Positions 42,528 to 51,087 of a stretch of 54,908 nucleotides of DNA are shown one piece after another (position 1 is the stretch's first letter; every line of letters begins with the position of its first letter). Both the position numbers and the translations under genes were made by a program. The stretch lies in the NCBI GenBank assembly GCA_024236155.1, contig JACKLA010000009.1, positions 1-54,908 on the forward strand, given 5' to 3'. The DNA comes from Sphingomonadaceae bacterium (lineage in GTDB: Bacteria; Pseudomonadota; Alphaproteobacteria; Sphingomonadales; Sphingomonadaceae). The notes beneath the pieces were generated by a model. It was not told the DNA's origin. It saw nothing but the letters and a program-made list of their open reading frames with translations, and made no database searches.

Positions 42528-43835
42528 ATGAACACGCCTACGGCTAAGGCGTCGGCTTTGTCCGGTGGGGAATTTTCAGCCGGCTGGAAAGTGCTTCTGG
42601 CAGGCCTTATTGGCGTCACCTTCGGTGCTTCCCCGATACCATTCAACCTGATCGGGTTCACCGTTGAGCCGCTGACCGCGGAATTCGGTTGGACACGTAC
42701 GCAGATCATCCTCCCTGCGACAATTTATGGTCTGATCGCATCGCTACTTGCGCCGTTCTTCGGTTGGATGGCGGATCGCTATGGTGTGCGTCCGGTTGCT
42801 CTTTGGTCCGTTTTTGCTTTTGCAATCTCTCTCGCGGCGGTTGCCCTTACGCCGACCGGAAACGACCAGTTCACTCTGTATTTCTATTACAGTATGTGGG
42901 TGATTGTCGGGCTGGTCGGCATCGGCTCCACTCCCGTTACATGGAGCAGGGCAGTTAATCTCTGGTTCTTCCGCCATCGCGGGCTTGCTTTGGGCATACT
43001 GTTGCTTGGGACCAGCATTGCCGCATTGATCATTCCGAAGGTCGCGGTTTGGGCGATTGCCAATTTCGGCTGGCGCGAGATGTTCGCGATCGTCGCGTTG
43101 CTTCCCTTGCTTGTCTCGCTGCCAGTGGCCTACTTCCTGTTCCGTGAACCCAGGCCAGAAGAAAGGCCGGCAGCACTTGCAGGAGCCGGTGGCAGATTGA
43201 CCGGCCTGACCATGTCACAAACGTTGCGGAATTATCGCTTTTACGTGATCTGGATGTCGATCTGTATCGTTGCGGGTTGTTATTCCGGCGCGTTCATCAA
43301 CATGCCCGCCATCCTGTTGGATCAGGGGCTGGGTGCAGATGTTGCCGCCAGCGTGATGGGCGTTCTGGGCATTGGCATCTTCGTGGGCAGGATCGTCACA
43401 GGCGGACTGCTCGATCGTTTCTGGCAGGGCTACGTTGCTTTTCCTCTACTTTGTCTGCCTGCGATCACTTGCGTGATCCTGTTGGGAGGGGACATCAACT
43501 TCTTTTGGGCCGCTACAGCAGCCTTCTTCCTGGGCTTTGCCGCCGGGGCAGAAGCCGATTTGATTGCCTATTTGGCTGGCCGTTATTTCGGGATGGCGCA
43601 TTATGGCAAGATTTACGGTATGCTGTATTTGCCTTTTGGCGTGGCATCGGCGTTTTCGTCGCTCCTGTACGCCTATGTGCGCGATGTGACAGGATCGTAC
43701 GATCCGATCATTTTCGTCGCCATTTTCGGATTTGTCATCGGCGGCGCCTTGCTGCTCCTGCTTGGACGATATCCGGATAGTTTCGAAACAGAACCGGATG
43801 ATGCGCCAGCAGGCGCGGCAACTACATCTGCGTAA
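42528..43835 (+). CDS. Major facilitator superfamily transporter
   Basis: 435 residues with twelve membrane segments. Segment 2-3 loop GWMADRYGVRPVALW is the MFS motif A variant, and INLGWREM-like text (ANFGWREMFAIVALLPLLVSLPVAYFLFREPRPEE) precedes the central loop. The organisation resembles monocarboxylate/oxalate-type carriers. It likely moves the substrate or a carboxylate product across the inner membrane. It follows the receptor gene after a 75-bp spacer holding a hairpin and precedes the second FAD oxidase by 17 bp. Confidence 0.92.
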   Translation: MNTPTAKASALSGGEFSAGWKVLLAGLIGVTFGASPIPFNLIGFTVEPLTAEFGWTRTQIILPATIYGLIASLLAPFFGWMADRYGVRPVALWSVFAFAISLAAVALTPTGNDQFTLYFYYSMWVIVGLVGIGSTPVTWSRAVNLWFFRHRGLALGILLLGTSIAALIIPKVAVWAIANFGWREMFAIVALLPLLVSLPVAYFLFREPRPEERPAALAGAGGRLTGLTMSQTLRNYRFYVIWMSICIVAGCYSGAFINMPAILLDQGLGADVAASVMGVLGIGIFVGRIVTGGLLDRFWQGYVAFPLLCLPAITCVILLGGDINFFWAATAAFFLGFAAGAEADLIAYLAGRYFGMAHYGKIYGMLYLPFGVASAFSSLLYAYVRDVTGSYDPIIFVAIFGFVIGGALLLLLGRYPDSFETEPDDAPAGAATTSA

Positions 43836-43852
43836 ATTTACAAGGACCGGAA

Positions 43853-45403
43853 ATGGCTACGCAACAACAAGCCAATTTGATTGATGATCTCAAGGCGACC
43901 GGCGCCGAAGTGCTGGACGATGCCGCGTCGCTCGAACTGTTCGCGCATGACATTTACGCTCGTGGTTCGGATCTGGCCGCGGTGGTGCGTCCTTCGGATA
44001 CCGCGGACTTGGCCGATGCTGTTCGTGCGGCGACCGCGCATGGCCATGCGGTTGTACCGCGCGGCGGCGGGATGAGCTATACGGGCGGATATACTCCGAC
44101 CATGGCCGGTGCCGTCCTTTTCGATACGGCGACGATGGATCGTATCCTCGAAATTGATGAAACCAACATGACCGTGACGGTTGAAGCCGGGTGCACCTGG
44201 GCCAAGCTGCACGAGGCGTTGGCCCCGCGCAATCTGCGCACGCCATTCTGGGGAACGCTCTCGGGCCTCTTGGCGACTGTCGGCGGTGGAATGAGCCAGA
44301 ATGGCATTTTCTGGGGCACCGGGCGCTATGGTACGGCGGCGCAAAGCTGCATCGCGATGGAAGTTGTGCTGGCTGACGGCACTATCCTGAAGACCGGCAG
44401 CTCCCATGCCCGCCCCTATGGCCCGGACCTGACCGGCCTGTTCCTTGCCGATACGGGCGCCATGGCCATCAAGGCGACGGTCACCATGCGCCTGATCCCG
44501 GAATCGCCCTGCAACGCCTTTGCCAGCTTCACGTTCGACAAGCATGATGGTTTCCTCTCGGCCCTGTCTGAAATCGAACGGGCGGGGATCGCGACCGAGT
44601 GTTTCGGCTTCGACCCGCGCCTCAATTCGATCCGGATGCAGCGCGACAGCCTTGCCAGTGATGCCAAGCAGTTGCTGGGCATGATGAAGAAGCAGGGTTC
44701 GGTTCTGAAGGCGATGAAGGAAGGGGCGAAAGTCGTCGTTGCCGGTCGCAATTTCATGGACGATGCCAACTTCTCCATGCACGTCATGGCCGAAGCTCGC
44801 ATACAGGAAGCTGCCGATGCCGATATCGCGGCAGCGCGTGCCATCGTGCAACGGTGCGGCGGCGTAGAGGTGGAGAACACGATCCCCAAGATTGTGCGCG
44901 CGAACCCGTTTGGTCCTCTCAATTCCATGCTTGGCCCCAAGGGTGAGCGCTGGGCGCCGATCCACGGTCTCGTTTCCCACAGGCAGGCGCAGGCGTGCTA
45001 TGAAGCGATCGAGGCGCTGTTCGCGTCGCACCAGGATCGCATGGACGAACTGGGTATCCATCCTGGTACGCTGATGGCTGCCGTGGGGGGCGCGGGTGTC
45101 GTCATAGAGCCGTGCCTCTACTGGCCGGACGCACGCAATCCGTTGATTGACCAGACGGTCGAGGACGCTCACCTGAAGAAACTGCCGGTCCACGAACACG
45201 ATCCGGTCGTTTGGCAGTTCGTGCAGGACCTGAAGAAGGCGATCGTTTCCCTGTTCTTCGAACATGGCGCTGCTCATTTCCAGATCGCGCGTACCTATAT
45301 GTACAGGGACAGTCTGGATGCTGGTGCGGATGGCCTTTTGCAGGCCGTGAAGTCAGCCGTTGATCCGAACGGTCTCATGAATCCGGGATCGCTTGGGTTA
45401 TAG
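43853..45403 (+). CDS. FAD-linked oxidase of the VAO/GlcD superfamily, copy 2
   Basis: 516 residues. PCMH FAD domain: VVRPSDTADLADAV near 44, PRGGGMSYTGGY (69-80), TVEAGCTWAKLHEAL near 114, WGTLSGLLATVGGGMSQNG near 133 and GPDLTGLFLADTGAMAIKATV near 193-213. C-terminal HFQIARTYMYRDSLDAGADGL and DPNGLMNPGSL. Clearly paralogous to the enzyme at 15611-17197 (same block order, similar length), yet diverged enough to suggest a distinct substrate. No signal peptide. It is the first catabolic enzyme of the uptake operon, so it may act early on the imported compound. Confidence 0.9.
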   Translation: MATQQQANLIDDLKATGAEVLDDAASLELFAHDIYARGSDLAAVVRPSDTADLADAVRAATAHGHAVVPRGGGMSYTGGYTPTMAGAVLFDTATMDRILEIDETNMTVTVEAGCTWAKLHEALAPRNLRTPFWGTLSGLLATVGGGMSQNGIFWGTGRYGTAAQSCIAMEVVLADGTILKTGSSHARPYGPDLTGLFLADTGAMAIKATVTMRLIPESPCNAFASFTFDKHDGFLSALSEIERAGIATECFGFDPRLNSIRMQRDSLASDAKQLLGMMKKQGSVLKAMKEGAKVVVAGRNFMDDANFSMHVMAEARIQEAADADIAAARAIVQRCGGVEVENTIPKIVRANPFGPLNSMLGPKGERWAPIHGLVSHRQAQACYEAIEALFASHQDRMDELGIHPGTLMAAVGGAGVVIEPCLYWPDARNPLIDQTVEDAHLKKLPVHEHDPVVWQFVQDLKKAIVSLFFEHGAAHFQIARTYMYRDSLDAGADGLLQAVKSAVDPNGLMNPGSLGL

Positions 45404-45413
45404 GATCGGCCTC

Positions 45414-46568
45414 ATGGGTTTTGAGCGAAGGCACTTTCTGGCGGGATCATCGGCAGCGTTGCTGCTTCCCACCTTCGCAAATGAAGCCATGGCCTGGAAG
45501 AAGGAACCCGTTATGACCAATGCTGGTACATACGCGGCAATCGCAATGCAGTTGACGGCGCGTTCAGTGGAGCGGTGTCCTGACAAAGCATCGGCCCGAA
45601 AGCAGATGTTGGCGATGATTGCCGAGATCGAACCGAAGATCCGTTCGGGTGCGATCTTCGTTTCCCAATATGGCGGCAGCCCGGTCAAGCTGGTGGTGTT
45701 GCCCGAATACCTGCTGACGAGTTATCCGGGGCGGATCTCTGTACCGGATTTTGCTGATAAGGCAGCACTGGAAATCGGCGGGCCGGAATACGAGGCGATG
45801 GGCGCGATGGCCGAACGGCTGGGCGTCTATCTGGCTGGTAATGCCTATGAGGTGGACCCGCATTTCCCCGGTCTCTATTTTCAGACCTGTTTCATCATCT
45901 CGCCGGCGGGTGAGGTGATCCTGCGGTATCGCCGCCTGAATTCGATGTTTGCACCGACGCCCCACGATGTCTGGTCGAAATATCTCGACATCTATGGCCT
46001 GGACGGGGTCTTCCCGGTGGCCCGTACTGAGATCGGCAATCTGGCCGCGATTGCGTCTGAGGAAATACTCTATCCGGAGATTGCCAGGGCGCTTGCGCTG
46101 CGTGGGGCGGAAGTTTTCGTTCACAGTTCGTCCGAGATCGGTTCCCCCCTCGATACGCCGAAGGACATCGCCAAGCGCGCCCGCGCGCAGGAAAATATGG
46201 CCTATGTTGTGTCCGCGAACACGGCCGGGATCGGCGAGTCTAGCCTTCCGCTCGCATCGGGCGATGGCAACAGCACTGTGATCGATTTCAAGGGCAAGGT
46301 CCTTTCCGTTTCGAACAGCGGGGAGACTTTCACCGCCTTTGCCGACATCGATATCGATGCTCTGCGGGCGGTCCGCCGCAAGCCGGCGATGACGAACTTC
46401 CTCGCTCGGCAAAGGCTTGAGTTGTTTGCTGAAGTTTACGCCGAAAAATCCCCACAAAAAGCGAACAGTTTGATCCATGACAATGAAATTGTGACGCCGG
46501 ACCGCGATTTCTTCATGCGGGTTCAGGAAGAATCTATTGATCGTTTGATCAAAGGTAAGGTTATATGA
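45414..46568 (+). CDS. Exported nitrilase-fold protein lacking the catalytic Cys, copy 2
   Basis: 384 residues from ATG 45414 (AGGA upstream; a TTG at 45393 is less likely). ERRHFLAGSSAALLLPTFANEAMA is a Tat/Sec-like signal. Glu98 (VLPEYLLTSYPG) is present, but the Lys of the triad is replaced by Arg173/174 (LRYRRLNSMF) and the Cys by Ser215 (AAIASEEILYPEIARALALRGAEVFVH). Both changes argue against ordinary nitrile or amide hydrolysis. Copy 1 at 22548 shares the export signal and the Ser. It overlaps the methyltransferase gene by 4 bp. Confidence 0.82.
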   Translation: MGFERRHFLAGSSAALLLPTFANEAMAWKKEPVMTNAGTYAAIAMQLTARSVERCPDKASARKQMLAMIAEIEPKIRSGAIFVSQYGGSPVKLVVLPEYLLTSYPGRISVPDFADKAALEIGGPEYEAMGAMAERLGVYLAGNAYEVDPHFPGLYFQTCFIISPAGEVILRYRRLNSMFAPTPHDVWSKYLDIYGLDGVFPVARTEIGNLAAIASEEILYPEIARALALRGAEVFVHSSSEIGSPLDTPKDIAKRARAQENMAYVVSANTAGIGESSLPLASGDGNSTVIDFKGKVLSVSNSGETFTAFADIDIDALRAVRRKPAMTNFLARQRLELFAEVYAEKSPQKANSLIHDNEIVTPDRDFFMRVQEESIDRLIKGKVI

Positions 46569-47776
46569 AAAACAACAATGACATTCCTCCGCCATACAGG
46601 GCGGTTTCACTTCATGAAATGATGCCTGTTGCCACTCATGATGAGGCTGCTAGGTTTGATTTTCTTACAGGGTTCAACAAATTTCTTTCGACCAATCTCG
46701 GTCCAGGCAATAAATTGGCCTATGAACGGCGGGTCTTGCCGGCGTTCCGGGAAGAGCACGGTCGCGATCCGAAAGATCGGTATGAAATCCGTAATGCGAT
46801 GAACCAGGACCCTTTCCACCAACTCTGGTCCGCATCGCGCCGAAACTCGATGGAAATGCGCCAGCAGAATGGTCGAGCCATCACGCTGCGCCAGATCGAT
46901 GAGCTGGATGCGCGCGCACGAAAGCTGAACGAGGGTAAGGATACGCTGCAACTCGATCCTTCGGTCGAGATTCCCCGCTATCAGGCGGCGGTGGACATCC
47001 ACTGTATGCCAGGCAGCTATCATGGCGAAGAACGCCCCGGCGACGTTTCGGCAGGCGCCAACTATGACTGCGGACTTTTCGCAACAACGGCAGGTGCTCT
47101 CGGCGCGCTGTCTGACGGTGGCGGTCAGGCGATCGTCCAGTGGGTGAAATCAAACTATCCGGGCTGGAAGCCGCGCCGCGTGCTCGATATCGGCTGCACG
47201 ATCGGTCATAACGTGGTTCCGGTCGCTCTTGCCTTCCCCGAAACCGAATTCATCGCGATCGATACGGCAGCGGCGTCACTGCGCTATGGCCATGCCCGCG
47301 CACAGGCCCTTGGGGCCACTAACATCACGTTCATCCAGCACAATGCGGAAGATCTGTCCCGCTGGGCTGATGGGCATTTCGACTGGGTCCAGACCACGAT
47401 GTTCCTGCACGAATTGAGCGGCAAGTCACTGCCACGCATCATTGCGGAAGGGTATCGGGTTCTTGGCGATCATGGCCTGATGCTGCATCTGGAGCAGCCG
47501 CAATACACGCCGGATATGCCGCTGTACGAACAGTTCATCCGTGACTGGGATGCGTTCAACAACAACGAACCGTTCTGGTCCGCGATGCATGGGCTCGACC
47601 TGAAGCAGGAGATGGTCAAGGCCGGCTTCTCGCCCGATGAGCTTTTCGTTGCCGCCGTGAAGGCGGTTACCGATCGATCGATCTTCCCGGAAGCGCCGAC
47701 TGGCGAAACCGAAGATCACGGCCGCGCGGCTGCGTGGCACGCCTATGGCGCATGGAAGGGAGGAGCCCCGGAATGA
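46565..47776 (+). CDS. SAM-dependent methyltransferase with an N-terminal extension
   Basis: 403 residues. The C-terminal part from about residue 195 is a class I methyltransferase: motif I VLDIGCTIGHN near 204-214, acidic AIDTAAASLRYGHARAQALG, then FDWVQTTMFLHELSGKSLPRIIAEGYRVLGDHGLMLHLEQP, all in order. Residues 1-190 are unlike common methyltransferases (FDFLTGFNKFLSTNLGPGNKLAYERRVLPAF...), helical and charged. It probably methylates a small molecule; a catabolic operon rarely needs this, so it may transfer methyl away from or onto a pathway intermediate. Coupled to the nitrilase-like and the following small gene. Confidence 0.85.
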   Translation: MKNNNDIPPPYRAVSLHEMMPVATHDEAARFDFLTGFNKFLSTNLGPGNKLAYERRVLPAFREEHGRDPKDRYEIRNAMNQDPFHQLWSASRRNSMEMRQQNGRAITLRQIDELDARARKLNEGKDTLQLDPSVEIPRYQAAVDIHCMPGSYHGEERPGDVSAGANYDCGLFATTAGALGALSDGGGQAIVQWVKSNYPGWKPRRVLDIGCTIGHNVVPVALAFPETEFIAIDTAAASLRYGHARAQALGATNITFIQHNAEDLSRWADGHFDWVQTTMFLHELSGKSLPRIIAEGYRVLGDHGLMLHLEQPQYTPDMPLYEQFIRDWDAFNNNEPFWSAMHGLDLKQEMVKAGFSPDELFVAAVKAVTDRSIFPEAPTGETEDHGRAAAWHAYGAWKGGAPE

Positions 47777-48138
47777 GCGAGAAATCCGATCTGGACTGGA
47801 TGGAACTGGCCAATCGCAAGGCAAAGGGCCGTCGCCCTGCGTTTTTCGAGCAGCCCGAGGACGATCGTATCTATTCGGTGCTTCTGGCACTAGTCGCCGA
47901 AGTTTCCGTGATGCGGCAGCGGCTCGATACCGTGGAGAGGCTGCTGGACGACAAGGGCGTTATTACACGCGGGGATATCGAGAGCTATGCGCCCGATGTG
48001 ATCGCTGCGACAGAACGTGGCGAGCTGATCCGTGAATATATCCTGCGCGTCATGCGCGGTCCGATGCAGGCGGTTCAGGCGCTTGCGGAAGATGAGCCGC
48101 CCGTCGAACATATCGTCGAGGAACTGCTGAACAGCTGA
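47773..48138 (+). CDS. Small hypothetical protein, methyltransferase partner
   Basis: 121 residues from ATG 47773, which overlaps the methyltransferase stop (ATGA). The first 40 residues are basic and polar; 40-70 (LALVAEVSVMRQRLDTVERLLDDKG) could form a coiled coil; the end (EHIVEELLNS) is acidic. No family is recognised. The coupled position and the terminator 23 bp downstream make it the last gene of the uptake operon. A subunit or chaperone for the methyltransferase is a guess. Confidence 0.75.
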   Translation: MSEKSDLDWMELANRKAKGRRPAFFEQPEDDRIYSVLLALVAEVSVMRQRLDTVERLLDDKGVITRGDIESYAPDVIAATERGELIREYILRVMRGPMQAVQALAEDEPPVEHIVEELLNS

Positions 48139-48161
48139 GATTCAGTCATGGCAAGATGATC

Positions 48162-48195
48162 GAGCGGCGGGCAAGTGTCCCGCCGCTCTTTTTTT
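48162..48195 (+). terminator. Strong rho-independent terminator
   Basis: Perfect 10-bp stem GAGCGGCGGG (48162-48171) / CCCGCCGCTC (48179-48188), 7-nt loop, followed by seven T. It ends the plus operon that begins with the receptor gene at 39960. Confidence 0.9.
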
Positions 48196-48413
48196 ATGCT
48201 TTGTGCAGGGTGGAGCAGGGCAGCTAGGCGGCGTCTACGCCAGCTGCTGCCTCCACAGGATGGCGCGACGATATATCTAAGGGGGCGGGGGATCTTGCCT
48301 GCCTGTACGCGCGCCCCGCCGTTTATAGAGCAGTCCCATTGGCATCCGTTGCTGAAGGCGCGGGAAAGGAAAGCCCGGCACCATGGCCAGGCTGAGCCGC
48401 TTTTACGGCAGGC

Positions 48414-48451
48414 AAAAGAAAAGGGCCGGACCCCTCTCGGGTGTCCGGCCC
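48414..48451 (-). terminator. Rho-independent terminator of the second receptor gene
   Basis: On the minus strand a GC-rich stem (9 bp: GGGCCGGAC at 48423-48431 with GTCCGGCCC at 48443-48451) is followed by TTTTCTTTT (48414-48422 complement). It begins 22 bp after the receptor stop at 48474. Confidence 0.85.
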
Positions 48452-48473
48452 ATCTTCAATCAATACTATTCGA

Positions 48474-50891
48474 TCAGAAGGTCTTGGTGACCGTCAAGCC
48501 GAATTCCGGCCTGCGCGGTGGGGTGATAGCGAACGCACGGCTCGAATCTCCTGTCGGCGCCTTGGCAACGCCGGGGCCGCGATCGATGTAGCGCAGGACG
48601 CCAACCGGGGTCTTGTCGTCGAACAGGTTGCGGACCCATGCGGTGATCTTCAGTCCGTTGTCATCCTCGACACCGGCCTGCAGGTTCACGCGGGTGGAGT
48701 CACCGCTGCCCGCAAGGTTAAGAACGTCGTAGAAGCTGCTGCGGTAGATTACATCCACGCCCGCGAAGCCGACGAAGCGCGACGACACGTCGACCTCGGA
48801 ACGCAGCCCGACGGCGCCGGAATGCTTCGAGACTAGCGGTGCCGTGTTGCCTGCGATGGAGGCCGCTTCGCGACAACCTGGCAGGTCCAGATTGGTGCTC
48901 GTGCCCACCTTGCAGTCCGTGCCCAGCAGAAGTAGCGCCTTGTCCGCTTCGATACCACGACGGATTTCCGCGTCGAGGTAGGTGTAGTTGAACTGCAGTT
49001 TCAGCGCAGGGCCGACAATCGGGAAGGCGCCTTCAAGTTCAAGACCGCGAATGCGGGTCTTGCCGATGTTGGCGCGATAGCTGTTGATCGCAGTTTCGGT
49101 GGTGTAGGTGTTGGTAAGGACCTGATCCTTGTAATCCTGCCAGAACGCGGAAAGGTTCAGGTAGTCGAAGCCCCAACGGGTCGTCTTCACGCCAACTTCG
49201 TAGTTGGTGAGTCGCTCTTCGTCGTAGGTCGACTGCGGGGCGTCCACCTGGTTGAAGCCGCCGGGCGTGTTGCCGACGGAATACTGGGCATAGAAAGACA
49301 GGTCATTCGTGGGGCGCCAGTTGACGGTGAAGCGCGGCAGGGTCGCCTTGAACGTCGCCTTGCGTTCCCCGGCAACGCCCACGACCTGGTCCGGATTGGG
49401 GTTCGAAAGCGATGCGAAGTATTCGTCGCTAAAGATGTCGCCCGCAATATAGCTGGGGGTGGTGTTGTGAACCTTGTCAACCTGATGTCTCAGTTCCGCA
49501 CTGACAGTCACATTGTCGTTCACATCGAAATCGATGCCACCGAAAACAGACTTGTTACGGACCGTGACGGTGTCAGCCAGCAGGTCGAAGCCAAGTTCGC
49601 TTGCTTCTAGCCATTGGGTGCTAGCACGCTTGCGATCATAGCTGGTGAACACGCCAAGGCGCCAGCGCAGACGGTCATCTTGCGGCGAGGAGATGCGGGC
49701 TTCGTAGGTCTGCGTCTTGCGGCGCGTTCCATCGGTCGTGTTAAAGGCTGACTGCGCGCAATTGGCGTTGGCGATATAGCCGTTTGCAGCATAGAATTCA
49801 CAAACGGCGGGCGATCCGAGAAGGAAGAAATCGCGATCGTCATAGGACTGATCGGTGCCGACGATTTCCTTGAGGTCGCTGTATCCGGCCTGGAAAGTGA
49901 ATTCGTAGCCCGAACCGCCGATGTCCCAGTTGATGTCTCCGATGAAGCGATCCGCGTTTCGCAGGATGCCGGCACGCTGCAAGTCATCGGAATTGAGGCC
50001 GAATTCCTGTGGTTGGCTCACATCACCGCAGTAGTAGGGGCGTGTGTCCACGTAACAGTTGTTCTCCGATGCGGGCTGCAGGCCGATGGCGAACAGGCTG
50101 TCATTGTCGCGCTGATGCATCCAGCGGGCGCTTGCGCTGATGTCCGACGTTGGGTCGAGAAAGAGGCCGGCGGTGAACTGCTGTGTGTTCTGGTCGCCCA
50201 GGCGTTCTCCGGGAACCGCATTGTTCTTGAATTGGCCGTCGATGTCGTAGAACTTCGCGCCAAGCTGGATGCCGATACCTTCGATGATTGGGGCGGAGAT
50301 GAAGCCGCTCAGTTCACGCCGGCTGTAATTGCCGATCGTGCCCGAGAACTTGCCTTCGAAACTATCGCCAGGGCGCTTAAGGCTGACGTTGATAGCACCG
50401 GAAAGGGTACCACGCCCGAAGACTGCCGATTGCGGCCCCTTGATGACTTCAACGCTTTCGACTGCAGCAAGATCGAGCGATGAGAAATCACCGAAATAAG
50501 GTACGCCATCCAGGAAAATCCCGACCTTTCCTTCTGCCTGTATGATATTGGATGCACCGCGAATGATCGGACGGTCAAAGCCGCGTCCGAACGACTCCTG
50601 CATCTGGAAGCCTGGTGTGAATTCCGACAGATCCGCGATTCCGGTCGCCAGCTTGTCGTCGATCGCGTCGGCGGAAAAGGCGCTGACCGCGATGGGCACG
50701 TCCAGCGTGGTTTCGTTCTGCTTGCGGGCAGAAACCAAGATTTCGTTCGAATGCGCCTGTGTGTTTTCTGCGGCAGCATCTTCTGCCGCTGCAGCGGTGC
50801 CGGGCAACATCGCAGTTGCAGCAACTGCGGCTATGGCGGTCGTCGTGACCAGACGGCGATAGTATCGTACCGGATTGGATGTGCGCGTCAT
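48474..50891 (-). CDS. TonB-dependent outer-membrane receptor, copy 2
   Basis: 805 residues from the ATG at 50889-50891 (AGGGGG upstream); upstream frame is not coding. Signal peptide with an Ala-rich core ends near GTAAAA. TonB-box-like NEILVSARKQ near 44, plug blocks DVPIAVSAFSADAID, FTPGFQMQESFGRG, GVPYFGDFSSLDLAAVESVEVIKGPQSAVFGRGTLSGAI, and a barrel ending in VTKTF are clear. It differs from copy 1 in the plug and loops, so a different ligand or size class is likely. It is alone in its unit, with the large palindrome O7 51 bp upstream. Confidence 0.95.
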   Translation of the reverse strand: MTRTSNPVRYYRRLVTTTAIAAVAATAMLPGTAAAAEDAAAENTQAHSNEILVSARKQNETTLDVPIAVSAFSADAIDDKLATGIADLSEFTPGFQMQESFGRGFDRPIIRGASNIIQAEGKVGIFLDGVPYFGDFSSLDLAAVESVEVIKGPQSAVFGRGTLSGAINVSLKRPGDSFEGKFSGTIGNYSRRELSGFISAPIIEGIGIQLGAKFYDIDGQFKNNAVPGERLGDQNTQQFTAGLFLDPTSDISASARWMHQRDNDSLFAIGLQPASENNCYVDTRPYYCGDVSQPQEFGLNSDDLQRAGILRNADRFIGDINWDIGGSGYEFTFQAGYSDLKEIVGTDQSYDDRDFFLLGSPAVCEFYAANGYIANANCAQSAFNTTDGTRRKTQTYEARISSPQDDRLRWRLGVFTSYDRKRASTQWLEASELGFDLLADTVTVRNKSVFGGIDFDVNDNVTVSAELRHQVDKVHNTTPSYIAGDIFSDEYFASLSNPNPDQVVGVAGERKATFKATLPRFTVNWRPTNDLSFYAQYSVGNTPGGFNQVDAPQSTYDEERLTNYEVGVKTTRWGFDYLNLSAFWQDYKDQVLTNTYTTETAINSYRANIGKTRIRGLELEGAFPIVGPALKLQFNYTYLDAEIRRGIEADKALLLLGTDCKVGTSTNLDLPGCREAASIAGNTAPLVSKHSGAVGLRSEVDVSSRFVGFAGVDVIYRSSFYDVLNLAGSGDSTRVNLQAGVEDDNGLKITAWVRNLFDDKTPVGVLRYIDRGPGVAKAPTGDSSRAFAITPPRRPEFGLTVTKTF

Positions 50892-50941
50892 TGTGCCCCC
50901 TGGCTGATTGGAATTATTGTCAGGGTCGAATATACACAGGG

Positions 50942-50969
50942 CAACTAAGTTGTCCACACAACTTAGTTG
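50942..50969. promoter_or_regulatory. Long inverted repeat O7 upstream of receptor copy 2
   Basis: Two perfect 12-bp arms, CAACTAAGTTGT and ACAACTTAGTTG, separated by CCAC. The centre contains TTGTCC-ACACAA, the island operator with GGA replaced by ACA; the outer arms extend the symmetry to 28 bp. It lies 51 bp before the receptor start. Same GT-N4-AC spacing as O1-O6. Confidence 0.6.
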
Positions 50970-51087
50970 ATGATTGCCACTACCATCGTGGATGGGTTTG
51001 TCAGGTAAACTTAGATGCCGTAATGGGCCGGCGTGGTATTGTCGGCTTAATTGATTGCCGGGCGAGCGAGCGCTCGAACCCGGAATT

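Larger units (their letters stand above)
48139..48473. other. Convergent intergenic region, 335 bp
   Basis: Holds the terminator for the plus operon (48162-48195) and one for the minus receptor gene (48414-48451). Between them, 48196-48413, I see no gene, RNA or repeat that I can support. Confidence 0.7.

Noticed and set aside
43838..45277. 479-codon open frame on the minus strand opposite the FAD oxidase
   Set aside because: A shadow of the GC-rich oxidase gene; the plus frame shows full FAD-domain motifs and the minus frame has none.
51061..51076. Palindrome CGAGCGCTCG near the IS6 remnant as an IS end
   Set aside because: Does not resemble IS6-type terminal repeats and no matching partner is present.
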